DNA from: Amycolatopsis thailandensis
GTDB lineage: Bacteria > Actinomycetota > Actinomycetes > Mycobacteriales > Pseudonocardiaceae
Reading direction: 5' to 3'
NCBI RefSeq assembly: GCF_002234405.1
Contig: NZ_NMQT01000106.1
Location: forward strand, 1 to 38,643
DNA length: 38,643 nucleotides
The position numbers and the translations under genes are program-made. The notes beneath the pieces were generated by a model that was given only the letters and a program-made list of their open reading frames with translations, made no database searches and had not been told where the DNA came from. Below, piece after piece: positions 17,127 to 25,236 of this stretch. Every line of letters begins with the position of its first letter. Position 1 is the stretch's first letter.

Positions 17127-18077
17127 CTACGCGGCTCGCCTGATCGCGACGTTCGGGCGAGGCCGGGCCTGGGCGGTCCGGAACGCGGCGTGAAGCTCCC
17201 TGAGTACCTGGTCCGGCTCGGTCCGGAGGCGGGACGGCAGCGTCTGGAGCACGACGATCCCGGCCGCGACGTATCTCGCGTTCCGGGCGACCGTGACGCG
17301 GTGGTCTTCGAGATTCGCGTGGTGGCGGTAGGAGTCGATCTCCCAGGCGAAGGCGACCTCGTCGCACCAGAAGTCCGCGGTGGCGACGTAGTTCCCGTTC
17401 GCGTCGAAGATCGGGACGTTCCAGTGGCCCGGCGGGAGGCCGGATCTTCGCCAGAGACGCCAGGCGTCGGCCTCGGCGACGGATCTCGCTCCGGCGAGAA
17501 GTGGGACCAGCGCTTTCCTGGGTAAAGCTGTTCCGGTCCGGCCTGCTTGGTCGAGTTCGCGGGCGAGCATTTCGGTGGTGCAGAAGCGGCGCTGGACGGA
17601 CTCGGCCATCATCGCCTGGATCTCGTCTTCGTCGGTGAGCCTGCGGGCGGCGTCGATGACGGCGCGGGGGACAGGCGCCACCGGGAGCTCTCCACGGAAA
17701 TGAGGGCGGGGCAGGCGTCTTGTCCGCTCGACGTGCACGAATCCCATCGACGTGACGCGACGATCGTGGGGAATCAGGATGTGTACGTCCTGAGGTGGTG
17801 GCACTCGCTCCATGCCGTGGCGGCGAAGCGCCCAGAGACCGGTCACACTGGTGTCTTCGCGCCCGTAGAGCAGCGCGCCCTGGAGCAGCTGATCATCGGT
17901 GGGCGCACCGCTGTGAAGCAGCACGACTCCGGGCAGGAGCCGTTGCCAAGGCCCGCCAGGAGCGCAGCGGCGTCTGATGGTCCGGTCCGGTACTCCGGCG
18001 GCTTCGAGTTCTGCCGTTCGGAGGACCAGCGGACCTCGGGTCAGTAGGGGACTGTTCGTCCAGGTTCCTCGGCGCAC
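17127..18077 (-). CDS. AbiEi-like N-terminus plus DUF559/endonuclease-like C-terminus
   Basis: 316 residues from GTG 18077. Residues about 8-60 (LLTRGPLVLRTAELEAAGV...WQRLLPGVVLLHSG) look like the winged-helix antitoxin domain of AbiEi. The C-terminus (about 220-300) resembles DUF559/Vsr-type nuclease folds, with candidate acidic residues D235, E246 and D248 in VATADFWCDE...WEIDSY. Such stand-alone proteins are frequent in actinobacteria. No AbiEii-type toxin is next to it, so a working toxin-antitoxin pair is not supported. The ribosome binding site is weak and the start is uncertain. Confidence 0.65.
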   Translation of the reverse strand: MRRGTWTNSPLLTRGPLVLRTAELEAAGVPDRTIRRRCAPGGPWQRLLPGVVLLHSGAPTDDQLLQGALLYGREDTSVTGLWALRRHGMERVPPPQDVHILIPHDRRVTSMGFVHVERTRRLPRPHFRGELPVAPVPRAVIDAARRLTDEDEIQAMMAESVQRRFCTTEMLARELDQAGRTGTALPRKALVPLLAGARSVAEADAWRLWRRSGLPPGHWNVPIFDANGNYVATADFWCDEVAFAWEIDSYRHHANLEDHRVTVARNARYVAAGIVVLQTLPSRLRTEPDQVLRELHAAFRTAQARPRPNVAIRRAA

Positions 18078-18154
18078 CTGATCACCATGGGCCCCACCAC
18101 CGACAAGATCGCTCGGGAAGGGGCATGAGCGGAACTGTCACGACGAAATTCGGT

Positions 18155-18203
18155 CGACGGGGGAAGATTCCGGACACTCAACGTCCGAAATCTTCCCCCG
18201 TCG
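18155..18203 (-). terminator. Long hairpin after the minus-strand polysaccharide operon
   Basis: Arms 18155-18175 and 18183-18203 are 21 bases each, complementary at 20 positions, with a 7-base loop. The hairpin lies 47 bases past the stop of the last minus-operon gene and before the AbiEi-like gene, so it should end the 12-gene transcript. No T-run follows. Confidence 0.7.
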
Positions 18204-18212
18204 CCCCCCCCG

Positions 18213-18273
18213 TCACTCGAAGCGCGACCCAGCGTCACGCGACCCCCGGTCACCCGAAGCTCGACCCAGCGTC
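18213..18273. repeat. Duplicated 3' end of the beta-helix gene
   Basis: Two 24-base direct copies, 18213-18236 and 18250-18273, differ at two positions and are offset by 37 bases. The second copy is the last codons and stop of the beta-helix gene (DAGSSFG-stop). The first copy repeats that end, including a TGA, in the 3' untranslated region. It looks like a small tandem duplication. Confidence 0.6.
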
Positions 18274-19683
18274 CTGCGAGTAAGGAGCCCCCTGCCAAGC
18301 CGAAGCCCCCAAAGTCCGCGAAGTGTCATGAGCGACGAAACGCCAAGAACCCGAGTAAGCGTTGTCGTACCACCGATTCCCCTGCCGGAACGTGACAGCG
18401 TCGGAAACGGAAGAATCCCGATAAGGCGACCAATCAGGATAGGTCCCGAAGTTCGCCAAAAGCGCCATCCGCCCGCACAACCCCGTGCACGAAGACCCGT
18501 GCGAGAACTTGTTGCCGTGGATCGAAACCCGTTGCGTCTTCCACCGACAGTCGTCGTACAACGGACGAGAACCGATCCCCGGAGAAGAACAGGAAGAGAC
18601 CGAAGGAACGAGAAGCGTGCACGAGCCGGAGGAAGTGTTCGCCGGGCTGTTGCAGAAGCGGTCCGCGTTCTCCCAAGCGGTGATCCCGCCCCAATTGTCC
18701 TCGAAAACGTTGTCGACGATCTCCACCGAAGAAGTCCGCGCCGGAATGCGCGGTTCGCCACCCGACTCGGAGAGATAGATCGTGCCGACCGGGAAATCGT
18801 CCCCGCGGGCGGCGAAAGCGCGTCCCTGTACGAGGGTGTTCCGCCGGAAGGTGTTGTCGCGGACCACGAGGTTGTACGAGATCTCGTAGAACAACGCCTC
18901 CGCCTCGTTGTCCTCGATCAGGTTGTCCTCGATGAGGAAGTCGTTGTTGTTCGTGTCCGCCCACAGCCCGGCGCCGTGGTTGTGGTGGACCCAGTTCCCG
19001 CGGATGTCGGCGCCGTTCACCGCCCAGAATTTCGCGCCGCCGCTGCAGCCGCAGCCGGGGACCTGCTTTTCCCAGTCGTCGGTGTTGTTCCCGGTGATCT
19101 CGTTGCCCTCGACGAGCAGGCCGGTGATCCCGTCGCCCGCCCGGTAGGCGTTGATGCCGTACTGGCCATTGTTCCGCAGGCAGTTCCGCAGGATCTCCTG
19201 ACGCGGTCCCGCCATCATCGCGGCGCCGCGGTTGTCCTCGATGGTGTTGCCTTCGATGGTCCAGTGTTCCCCGGAGTCGTGATTGACCACGCCCTGATCC
19301 CGCGGCGCCGCGAAACCGCGGATGGTGAGACCGCGGATGACGACGTCGCGCGCCTGCTGGGTGAACGCGTAGCGGTTGACGCCGCCGCCGTCCAGCACGG
19401 CGCCGGGTGCGCCGAGGTAGACGTTGCCGTCCTTCGGGATGATCTGGCCGTACTCGTCCTGGCCCAGGGTGTGCTTGCCCTCGGTCAGCCAGAACGTCGT
19501 GCCGGCCGGGAGCTCGCGTGTCTTCTCGGAAAGGTCGGTCCCCGGCGCGACGACCACGGCGCCGTCCGGTTTCGACGGGCTCAACGGTCCCGCGGCGCAA
19601 GCCGCGACGGGAGCCGCCGAAGCCGGAGAGACAGTGACGACTCCCGCCGCGAGCAGCAGCAGGACGACCAGGAAGGCGGGCAT
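18250..19683 (-). CDS. Secreted right-handed beta-helix protein (paralogue 2)
   Basis: 477 residues, last gene of the minus operon. The N-terminus MPAFLVVLLLLAAGVV...ASAAP is a Sec signal lacking the usual positive n-region. An in-frame TAG lies shortly upstream and no Shine-Dalgarno is seen, so the start may be misplaced or frameshifted. Beta-helix repeats fill the middle (EGNTIEDN, EGNEITGNN, CGCSGGAKFWAVNGADIRGN, GLWADTNNNDFLIEDN). The C-terminal part has FCNSPANTSSGSC, CRWKTQRVSIHGN and WSPYRDSSVSDAVTF. It is close to the neighbour at 19740 and clearly related to the lipoprotein at 12054. Paired cysteines suggest disulfides outside the cell. It probably binds, epimerises or cuts the polysaccharide; the reaction is unknown. 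Confidence 0.8.
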   Translation of the reverse strand: MPAFLVVLLLLAAGVVTVSPASAAPVAACAAGPLSPSKPDGAVVVAPGTDLSEKTRELPAGTTFWLTEGKHTLGQDEYGQIIPKDGNVYLGAPGAVLDGGGVNRYAFTQQARDVVIRGLTIRGFAAPRDQGVVNHDSGEHWTIEGNTIEDNRGAAMMAGPRQEILRNCLRNNGQYGINAYRAGDGITGLLVEGNEITGNNTDDWEKQVPGCGCSGGAKFWAVNGADIRGNWVHHNHGAGLWADTNNNDFLIEDNLIEDNEAEALFYEISYNLVVRDNTFRRNTLVQGRAFAARGDDFPVGTIYLSESGGEPRIPARTSSVEIVDNVFEDNWGGITAWENADRFCNSPANTSSGSCTLLVPSVSSCSSPGIGSRPLYDDCRWKTQRVSIHGNKFSHGSSCTGLCGRMALLANFGTYPDWSPYRDSSVSDAVTFRQGNRWYDNAYSGSWRFVAHDTSRTLGASAWQGAPYSQDAGSSFG

Positions 19684-19739
19684 ACCGGAAACGGTAAGCC
19701 ACTATGGACGGTCCCAGATGGACACTTACAGGTGAAAAC

Positions 19740-21239
19740 TCAGCAGGTCACCGTCTCCCCGAAGCCGCTGCAGACGTCCTGCCGATACGGTTCGGCCTGC
19801 CATTGCGCCGACGTCAGCTGTCGTGACGCGTCTTGGGCGACGAACCGCCATGGCCCGTAGTACTGGTTGTCGTACCACCGGTTTTCCTGCCGGAAGGTGA
19901 TCGCGTCGGAGATCACGGTCCCCCGATACGGTGACCAGGCCGGGTAGGTCCCGTAGTTCGAGAGCACCGCCATCCGGCCGCAACGGTCGAGGCAGCCTTC
20001 CATCGACCCATCGAACTCGAACGTGTTCTCGTGCACCAGAACGCGCTGGGTCTTCCACCGGCAGTCGCTGTACAGCGGCGCCGTCGTGATGCCCGGATCG
20101 GAGCAGGTGGACATCGGTGAGACCAGTGCCGTGCAGGAGAGCGAGGACGTGTTGGCCGGGCTGTTGCAGAACCGGTCCGCGTTCTCCCACAGCGTGATCC
20201 CCGACCAGTTGTCCGAGAACAGGTTGCCCCGGATGTCGATCTGGCTCGTCCGAGCGGGCAGCCTGGGCTCCCCACCCGACTCGCTGATGTACACCGACGC
20301 GACCGGGAAGCTGTCACCCTTGGCGGCCCGGGTGCGGCCCTGCACCAGCGCGTTGCGCCGGAACGTGTTCCCGATCAGCTCCAGGTTGTAGGAGATCTCG
20401 TAGAACAGCCCCTCCGAGGCGTTGTCCTCGATCACGTTGTCCTGGATGAGGAAGTCGTTGTTGTTCGTGTCGGCCCAGAGCCCGACACCGTGGTTGTGGT
20501 GGACGAAGTTGCCGACGATGTCGGCGCGGTTCACGGCCCAGAATTTCGCGCCGCCACTGCACCCGCAGCCCGGGATCTTCGTCTCCCAGTCGCCGGTGTT
20601 GTTCCCGGTGATCTCGTTGCCTTCGATCACCAGGTCGGACAGCCCGCCGCCGGCGCGGTAGGCGTTGATGCCGTACTGACCGTTGTTGCGCAGGCAGTTC
20701 CCGATTACCCGCTGGCCGGATCCGGTCATCATCGCGGCGCCGTCGTTGTCCTCGATGACGTTGCCTTCGATGGTCCATCGCTCGCCGGAGTCGTGGTTGA
20801 CCACGCCTTGATCCTGCTGGCCGAGAAAGCCGCGGATCGTCAGTCCCCGGATGACCACGTCCTTGGCCGACGTGGTGAACGCCGCGCGGTTGAGTCTTCG
20901 TCCGTCGAGTACGGCGCCGGGTGCGCCGAGGTAGACGTTGCCGTCCTTGGGCAGCACCTGACCGAACTGGTCGTCGGCCAGGTGATGGGTGCCCGGTGAC
21001 AGCCAGAACGTGGTACCCGGCGGGCTGGACCGGGTCCGTTCGTTCAGATCGGTGCCCGGTTCGACGACCTGGGCGCCTTCCGGTGCGGAGGGGACGCCGA
21101 CGGTCGTGCCGCACACCCCTCGGGTCGGCTCTGGATCCGCCACCGCTGTGGATTCAACGGTGACCTGGAGCAGTAATACCGACAGCGTGACGCAAAGCGC
21201 GCGCTTGACGGCCGAGCGATGTGCGATCGCTAAACTCAT
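19740..21239 (-). CDS. Secreted right-handed beta-helix protein (paralogue 3)
   Basis: 499 residues from ATG 21239, which overlaps the aminotransferase stop (ATGA) and follows GGAGAAGGG; a longer in-frame start at 21284 is less likely. The Sec signal has a basic n-region (HRSAVKRALCVTLSVLLL), ending near STAVADPEP. It shares every marker segment with paralogue 2 in the same order (beta-helix turns, CGCSGG, GLWADTNNNDFLI, FCNSPANTSS, CRWKTQRV). A 56-base gap separates it from paralogue 2, so this is a tandem duplicate pair. Likely extracellular and acting on the exported polymer. Confidence 0.8.
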   Translation of the reverse strand: MSLAIAHRSAVKRALCVTLSVLLLQVTVESTAVADPEPTRGVCGTTVGVPSAPEGAQVVEPGTDLNERTRSSPPGTTFWLSPGTHHLADDQFGQVLPKDGNVYLGAPGAVLDGRRLNRAAFTTSAKDVVIRGLTIRGFLGQQDQGVVNHDSGERWTIEGNVIEDNDGAAMMTGSGQRVIGNCLRNNGQYGINAYRAGGGLSDLVIEGNEITGNNTGDWETKIPGCGCSGGAKFWAVNRADIVGNFVHHNHGVGLWADTNNNDFLIQDNVIEDNASEGLFYEISYNLELIGNTFRRNALVQGRTRAAKGDSFPVASVYISESGGEPRLPARTSQIDIRGNLFSDNWSGITLWENADRFCNSPANTSSLSCTALVSPMSTCSDPGITTAPLYSDCRWKTQRVLVHENTFEFDGSMEGCLDRCGRMAVLSNYGTYPAWSPYRGTVISDAITFRQENRWYDNQYYGPWRFVAQDASRQLTSAQWQAEPYRQDVCSGFGETVTC

Positions 21240-22552
21240 ACCCTTCTCCGAAAAACCGGCTTCACCGGACGGCCACCCAGCCACGGCGCCGGATCATCCG
21301 CGTCGAGCGCTTTGCGATACACGAGGCAGGCCTGCGAGACCACTTCGACAGTCCGGTCGATGTCTTCTTCGGACAACGCGCTGCTGACCACGAACGACGG
21401 TCCGAGGACCCCGCCCGTGACCAGTTGCCGCAGGAACAGCGTGCGATAGTCCTGCGACGGTTTCTTCTCGGCGTCGAGCGTGGCGAAGACGAGGTTGCTC
21501 GCCCGGCCGCGCACGACGACGTGTTCCCCGACCCCGGCCGAGGCCGCGACTTCGCGGACCCCGGCGGCGAGCCGGTCGCCGAGCGCGTGCAGCCGCGCGG
21601 CGATGCCTTCTTCGGTGTAGGTCTCCATGACCGCGATCGCGGCCGCGAGCGAATGTGTCTCGGCGCCGTGCGTGGTGGACAGCAGGAAGACGCGGTCCTC
21701 GGTGGTGCGCAGGCCGCCGAGTTCCATCAGTTCGCGTTTGCCCGCGAGCGCGGAGACGGCGAACCCGTTGCCGAGTGCCTTGCCGAACGTCGAGAGATCC
21801 GGCGTGACGCCGTAGAGACCTTGCGCTCCCGTCTCCGACCAGCGGAAACCGGTGATCATCTCGTCGAAGATCAGGACGCAGCCGTACCGGTCGGCGAGTT
21901 CGCGCAGGCCGACGAGGTATCCGGCGGGCGGTTCGAGCTGGGTGGACGCCTCCAGCACGAGACAGGCGACCCTGCCCGCGTTCTCCCGCAGCAGCCGTTC
22001 CGTCGCCGGGAGGTCGCCGTAGGGAAAGGACACGGTGAGGCCGGTGATCCCGTCCGGGATGCCCGCCGACATCGCCGTGGTGCCGATGAACCAGTCGTCG
22101 ATGGAGAAGAACGCGTGGTCGCGGCAGATCGCCACCAGTTCTCTGCCGGTGGCCGCCCTGGCGAGCTTGACCGCGGCGGTGGTGGCGTCCGAGCCGTTCT
22201 TGGCGAACTTGACCATCTCGGCGGTCGGGACGGTTTCGAGGAACTTCGTCGCCGCCCTTTCCTCCACGATGGACGGGCGGGCGAAGTTCGCGCCCCGGTC
22301 GATCTCCCGGTGGGCGGCCTCGCTCACCCGGGGGTGCACGTGCCCGAGGCTGACCGCGCGCAGCCCCGAGCCGTACTCGATGTATTCGTTCCCGTCGACG
22401 TCCCAGACGTGCGCGCCGAGCCCGTGGGAGATGACCGGCGCCAGGTTCTCCGGGTACTGGTCGTCTCCCTTGGCGTAGGTGTGCGCGCCGCCGGGGATCA
22501 TCGCGTGGAGGCGCTCGTTGGCCCGCATCGACTTGGGAAGCTGACGGGTCAT
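21236..22552 (-). CDS. Class III PLP aminotransferase / aminomutase-like
   Basis: 438 residues, similar to glutamate-1-semialdehyde 2,1-aminomutase. It has IPGGAHTYAKGDDQYPENLAP at the start, FDEMITGFR with the PLP aspartate at about 230, and the Schiff-base lysine K258 in STFGKALGNGF. Its position between sugar-epimerase and beta-helix genes argues against tetrapyrrole synthesis. I infer that it aminates a keto-sugar or makes an amino-acyl substituent. Start ATG 22552 follows GAGGTGAGAGC. It overlaps the next gene by four bases and lies four bases after the RmlC-like gene. Confidence 0.8.
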   Translation of the reverse strand: MTRQLPKSMRANERLHAMIPGGAHTYAKGDDQYPENLAPVISHGLGAHVWDVDGNEYIEYGSGLRAVSLGHVHPRVSEAAHREIDRGANFARPSIVEERAATKFLETVPTAEMVKFAKNGSDATTAAVKLARAATGRELVAICRDHAFFSIDDWFIGTTAMSAGIPDGITGLTVSFPYGDLPATERLLRENAGRVACLVLEASTQLEPPAGYLVGLRELADRYGCVLIFDEMITGFRWSETGAQGLYGVTPDLSTFGKALGNGFAVSALAGKRELMELGGLRTTEDRVFLLSTTHGAETHSLAAAIAVMETYTEEGIAARLHALGDRLAAGVREVAASAGVGEHVVVRGRASNLVFATLDAEKKPSQDYRTLFLRQLVTGGVLGPSFVVSSALSEEDIDRTVEVVSQACLVYRKALDADDPAPWLGGRPVKPVFRRRV

Positions 22553-22556
22553 GCTC

Positions 22557-23105
22557 TCACCTCGTGTTCTGTAAGACAGCGGAAAGCGGGAGCGCGGACC
22601 GGTCCCGCTCCGACATCAGCGCCACCGGGAGCGGCCAGGGGATCGCCAGATCCGGGTCGTCGTGGGCGATCGCGACGTCCTCGGCCGGGTCGTGCTCGCG
22701 ATCGATCCGGTAGGAGACGTCGGCGATCTCGGTGAGCGCCTGGAACCCGTGCGCGCAACCCGCCGGGATGTACAGCGAGACCTGGGTCTCCCCGGAGAGC
22801 TCGAAGGTCTCCTTGCCGAGGTAGGTCGGCGAATCCGGCCGCAGGTCGACGACGACGTCGAAGACGGCGCCCCACGAGCACCGGACCAGCTTCGCCTCGC
22901 CCTTCCCGGAACGGAGATGCATCCCGCGCAGCACTCCCTTGCGGGACCGGGAAACGCTGTCCTGGAGGAACCCGTTCGGATCGATCCCGGCGGACCGGGC
23001 GACGTCGGCGTCGAACGTGCGGCTGAAGAAGCCGCGTTCGTCGGCGTGCGGCGTCGGTTCGAACAGGTACGCGCCCGCGATGGCGGGCACCGGTGTCACC
23101 TTCAT
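22557..23105 (-). CDS. dTDP-4-dehydrorhamnose 3,5-epimerase family (RmlC-like)
   Basis: 182 residues, full length for the cupin epimerase family. By alignment from memory with the Mycobacterium and Salmonella enzymes, the active site is kept: H63 (RGMH), K72, Y132 (VSYRID) and the aspartate of SERD. The second family tyrosine (Y138) is histidine, which could change whether C3, C5 or both are epimerised. It probably acts on a nucleotide-linked 4-keto-6-deoxy sugar. Here that may be the CDP-linked sugar started by the cytidylyltransferase in this operon and not dTDP, but this is inference. The start overlaps the pyruvyltransferase stop (ATGA). Confidence 0.8.
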   Translation of the reverse strand: MKVTPVPAIAGAYLFEPTPHADERGFFSRTFDADVARSAGIDPNGFLQDSVSRSRKGVLRGMHLRSGKGEAKLVRCSWGAVFDVVVDLRPDSPTYLGKETFELSGETQVSLYIPAGCAHGFQALTEIADVSYRIDREHDPAEDVAIAHDDPDLAIPWPLPVALMSERDRSALPLSAVLQNTR

Positions 23106-24289
23106 CGGACTCCCATCGGCAGGAAGGCGGCCGACAGCTCGGCGAACTGCTCGTCCAGTAGCCGCACCTGTTCAGCGCCTCGTTTCGCGACGATCGCGGT
23201 CAGTTCGCCCGCGCGGGATTCGAGTTCGGCGAACTGGCGGACCAGCGCGTCGAAATCGATCTCCTTGGCGGACTGGCAGAATTCCCCCAGCCCCAGTGCG
23301 GTCATGAGGACCTCGTTCTTGCGCGCGTAGCCGATGGACAACGTCGGTTTCGCCAGCTTCAGCGCGCACAGGACGTTGTGGTACCGGGTGGCGACGACGG
23401 TCTCGACGGCCGACATCGCCCGCAGCACATCGTCCAAAGTGGACGTGTCGGCGGCCGCGATCAGCGGGGAATCCAGTTCCCGCATGATCTCGTCGACGAC
23501 CTGGCGGTCCGCCTGGTCGCCGATGAACAACCGCACCGGACGTCCGTCGGCGACCAGGCCGGCGACGAACCGGGTGATGTTGTCCACATAGGACTCGTAG
23601 ATGTCGCCGGCGCGGGCGCGATCCTCATTTCCGCCGTGGTAAGCCATCACCCCGACCCCGACCGAACGGGGCAGCACCGGTTCCGACGGCGCGTGGAGGG
23701 CGAACGCGAGATCGGGGTAGACGCGGTCGTTCGTGACGTCCACCCCCATCGCGCGCATCGCTTCCCGTGACGGCTCGTCCCGGTACGACCGGAACGACGC
23801 CAGCCGCCCGGCCCAGCCGATGACCGAGCGGGTGACCCGGTGCGAGCTCACGTTGGCGCCGACACTCACCAGCGCCACCTTGGTGCCGACCAGCCTGGCG
23901 GACGCCGAAAGCAGCAGCAAGGCGTACGGAAAACCCCAAGGCCGCAGGGGAAGTGTGGATTCGAGGACACCCATCCCCGGCACGATCACCACGTCCTGGC
24001 GCCGGGCCCACGCCGCCGTGCGGACGACGTCGACGAACTTGCCGAAACCCTTCATGGCGATGGAAAGCGGACCTGAGGCCGTGCGGTACTCACCCTGGTA
24101 CCAGTTCAACGCGGTCGTTTCGAGTCCGTAGCGCGACGCGACGATTTCCGGACCGCCGCACATCACGCTGATGGCGGCGTCCGGATGTTCCGTGCGCAAG
24201 AACCCGAGGACCGCCTCGAAGGAACCGTCGTTGCCGAGGTTCCCCGATCCGAGGAGTCCGAACAGCCCGATCCTCGCGGGCGGGATCAA
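23102..24289 (-). CDS. Polysaccharide pyruvyl transferase family protein
   Basis: 395 residues. GLLGSGNLGNDGSFEAVL at residues 11-28 and ATRYHNVLCALKLAKPTLSIGY near residue 315 are hallmarks of the family. It would transfer pyruvate from phosphoenolpyruvate to a sugar of the repeat unit as a ketal, adding a negative charge; some members have other roles. Start is TTG 24289, after AGGAGGG nine bases upstream, and it overlaps the GT2 stop (TTGA). Two forms of the 13-bp GTCC-N5-GGAC word lie inside it at 23432 and 23582. Confidence 0.85.
   Translation of the reverse strand: MIPPARIGLFGLLGSGNLGNDGSFEAVLGFLRTEHPDAAISVMCGGPEIVASRYGLETTALNWYQGEYRTASGPLSIAMKGFGKFVDVVRTAAWARRQDVVIVPGMGVLESTLPLRPWGFPYALLLLSASARLVGTKVALVSVGANVSSHRVTRSVIGWAGRLASFRSYRDEPSREAMRAMGVDVTNDRVYPDLAFALHAPSEPVLPRSVGVGVMAYHGGNEDRARAGDIYESYVDNITRFVAGLVADGRPVRLFIGDQADRQVVDEIMRELDSPLIAAADTSTLDDVLRAMSAVETVVATRYHNVLCALKLAKPTLSIGYARKNEVLMTALGLGEFCQSAKEIDFDALVRQFAELESRAGELTAIVAKRGAEQVRLLDEQFAELSAAFLPMGVR
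23432..23444 (+). repeat. Variant word GTCC-AAAGT-GGAC
   Basis: Near match inside the pyruvyltransferase gene. On the coding strand it reads TCC ACT TTG GAC, with two rare codons. Confidence 0.45.
23582..23594 (-). repeat. Variant word GTCC-TATGT-GGAC (minus orientation)
   Basis: Near match inside the pyruvyltransferase gene. It encodes S-Y-V-D with the rarer tyrosine codon TAT. The plus strand also reads TTGTCCACA at 23580-23588. Confidence 0.45.
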
Positions 24290-25236
24290 GGGACTCGTCC
24301 CTCCTGGCCGGCGACGACCGAGACGACGGAGACCTCACGCGGGCCGGTTTCCGCCTCGGCCTGGACCGGCATCCGTCCCATGGCCGGGTTCCCGGCCCGG
24401 TTCAGCGCCCACTGCCGCAGGTAGCGGAAGCATTCACGCTTCTCCGCGCCGGAGATCGGCGCGTTGCGGATCGCGTTGACGTAGCCCAGGACGTATTCGC
24501 CGAGCAGCCGGATCATCGGGTGGCGCAGCTTGTCGGCCCGCTTCGGGTCGAGGTTGGTCGCGCGCCTGCGCACGGTCGGGTGCTCGTGTTCGGAGCGGCC
24601 GGGGTGGTCGCGCCGGAAGTACAGCCAGTCGGGCACCTGGTGGAACGGACCGTGCAGGGCCAGCTCCGAGATGATCGTGCGGTCGGCGTGGTGGTAGCTG
24701 TCCAGCGGCGCGACGCGGCGTAGCACCTCGGTGCGGATGACCGCGCCGTCGTCGTCCCCGCCGGGCGCGAACAGCGTGCTGCGGAAGCGTTCCGCGGCGT
24801 GCGGCGAAACCGTGTTGAGCGGGTACTCCAGCGCCTGCGTGACGACGCCCTTCTCGTCGATCATCGCCGTCCACGAGTGCGAGAGGACGAACTCCGGGTG
24901 CTCGTCGAGCGCTTCGATACAGCGTTCCAGCAGGTCGCGCGCGTAGAGGTCGTCGTCGGAGGCCCATTTGAACAGCTCGCCGCGGGCGACGTCGACACAG
25001 TAGTTGTGGTTGGGCGCGCAGCCGATGTTCACCGGCTGGCGCACATAGCGGACGCGGGAATCCAGCTTCGCGTAGTCGCGGCTGATCTCTTCGGTGCGGT
25101 CGGTGGACGCGTTGTCCGAGATGATCAGCTCGAAGTCCGCGAAGCTTTGGCCGAGGAGTGCGTCCAGCGATTCGGCGAGGTAGTCCTCGCCGTTGTAGAC
25201 CGGGAGCCCGATGCTCAGCCGAGGAGCGGTGCTCAT
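24286..25236 (-). CDS. Family 2 glycosyltransferase
   Basis: 316 residues from ATG 25236. The frame is open upstream to 25344, but the ATG sits in an ATGA overlap with the flippase and begins the homology (LSIGLPVYNGEDYLAESL). GT-A features: IISDNASTDRT and the acidic metal motif ASDDD near residue 95, then HPGRSEHEHPT in the C-terminal half. It is an inverting sugar transferase of the cytoplasmic assembly step. Sugar specificity is unknown. Confidence 0.85.
   Translation of the reverse strand: MSTAPRLSIGLPVYNGEDYLAESLDALLGQSFADFELIISDNASTDRTEEISRDYAKLDSRVRYVRQPVNIGCAPNHNYCVDVARGELFKWASDDDLYARDLLERCIEALDEHPEFVLSHSWTAMIDEKGVVTQALEYPLNTVSPHAAERFRSTLFAPGGDDDGAVIRTEVLRRVAPLDSYHHADRTIISELALHGPFHQVPDWLYFRRDHPGRSEHEHPTVRRRATNLDPKRADKLRHPMIRLLGEYVLGYVNAIRNAPISGAEKRECFRYLRQWALNRAGNPAMGRMPVQAEAETGPREVSVVSVVAGQEGRVP

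Noticed and set aside
18041..18298. Small minus-strand reading frame of 85 residues after the beta-helix gene.
   Set aside because: It spans the gene's duplicated 3' end and the terminator hairpin in another frame, with no domain and no ribosome binding site.
19711..19723. GTCC-CAGAT-GGAC between the two secreted beta-helix genes as a tenth copy of the 13-bp word.
   Set aside because: The arms match but the core does not resemble NTTGT on either strand. About one or two arm-only matches are expected by chance in this window.
12054..21239. Inverted duplication of a DNA segment carrying the beta-helix genes.
   Set aside because: The copies on opposite strands are related at protein level but diverged in DNA, and their flanking genes differ. 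No recent inverted repeat is visible.
21236..22552. Class III aminotransferase as a tetrapyrrole gene (hemL).
   Set aside because: Family resemblance exists, but it is embedded between polysaccharide genes with overlapping ends and no tetrapyrrole genes are nearby.
22557..23105. RmlC-like protein seemed to lack its catalytic tyrosine because the YY pair is replaced by EH.
   Set aside because: Counting against the Mycobacterium and Salmonella enzymes from memory puts the catalytic tyrosine at the VSYR position (Y132), which is present, along with H63, K72 and the SERD aspartate. Only the second tyrosine is changed.
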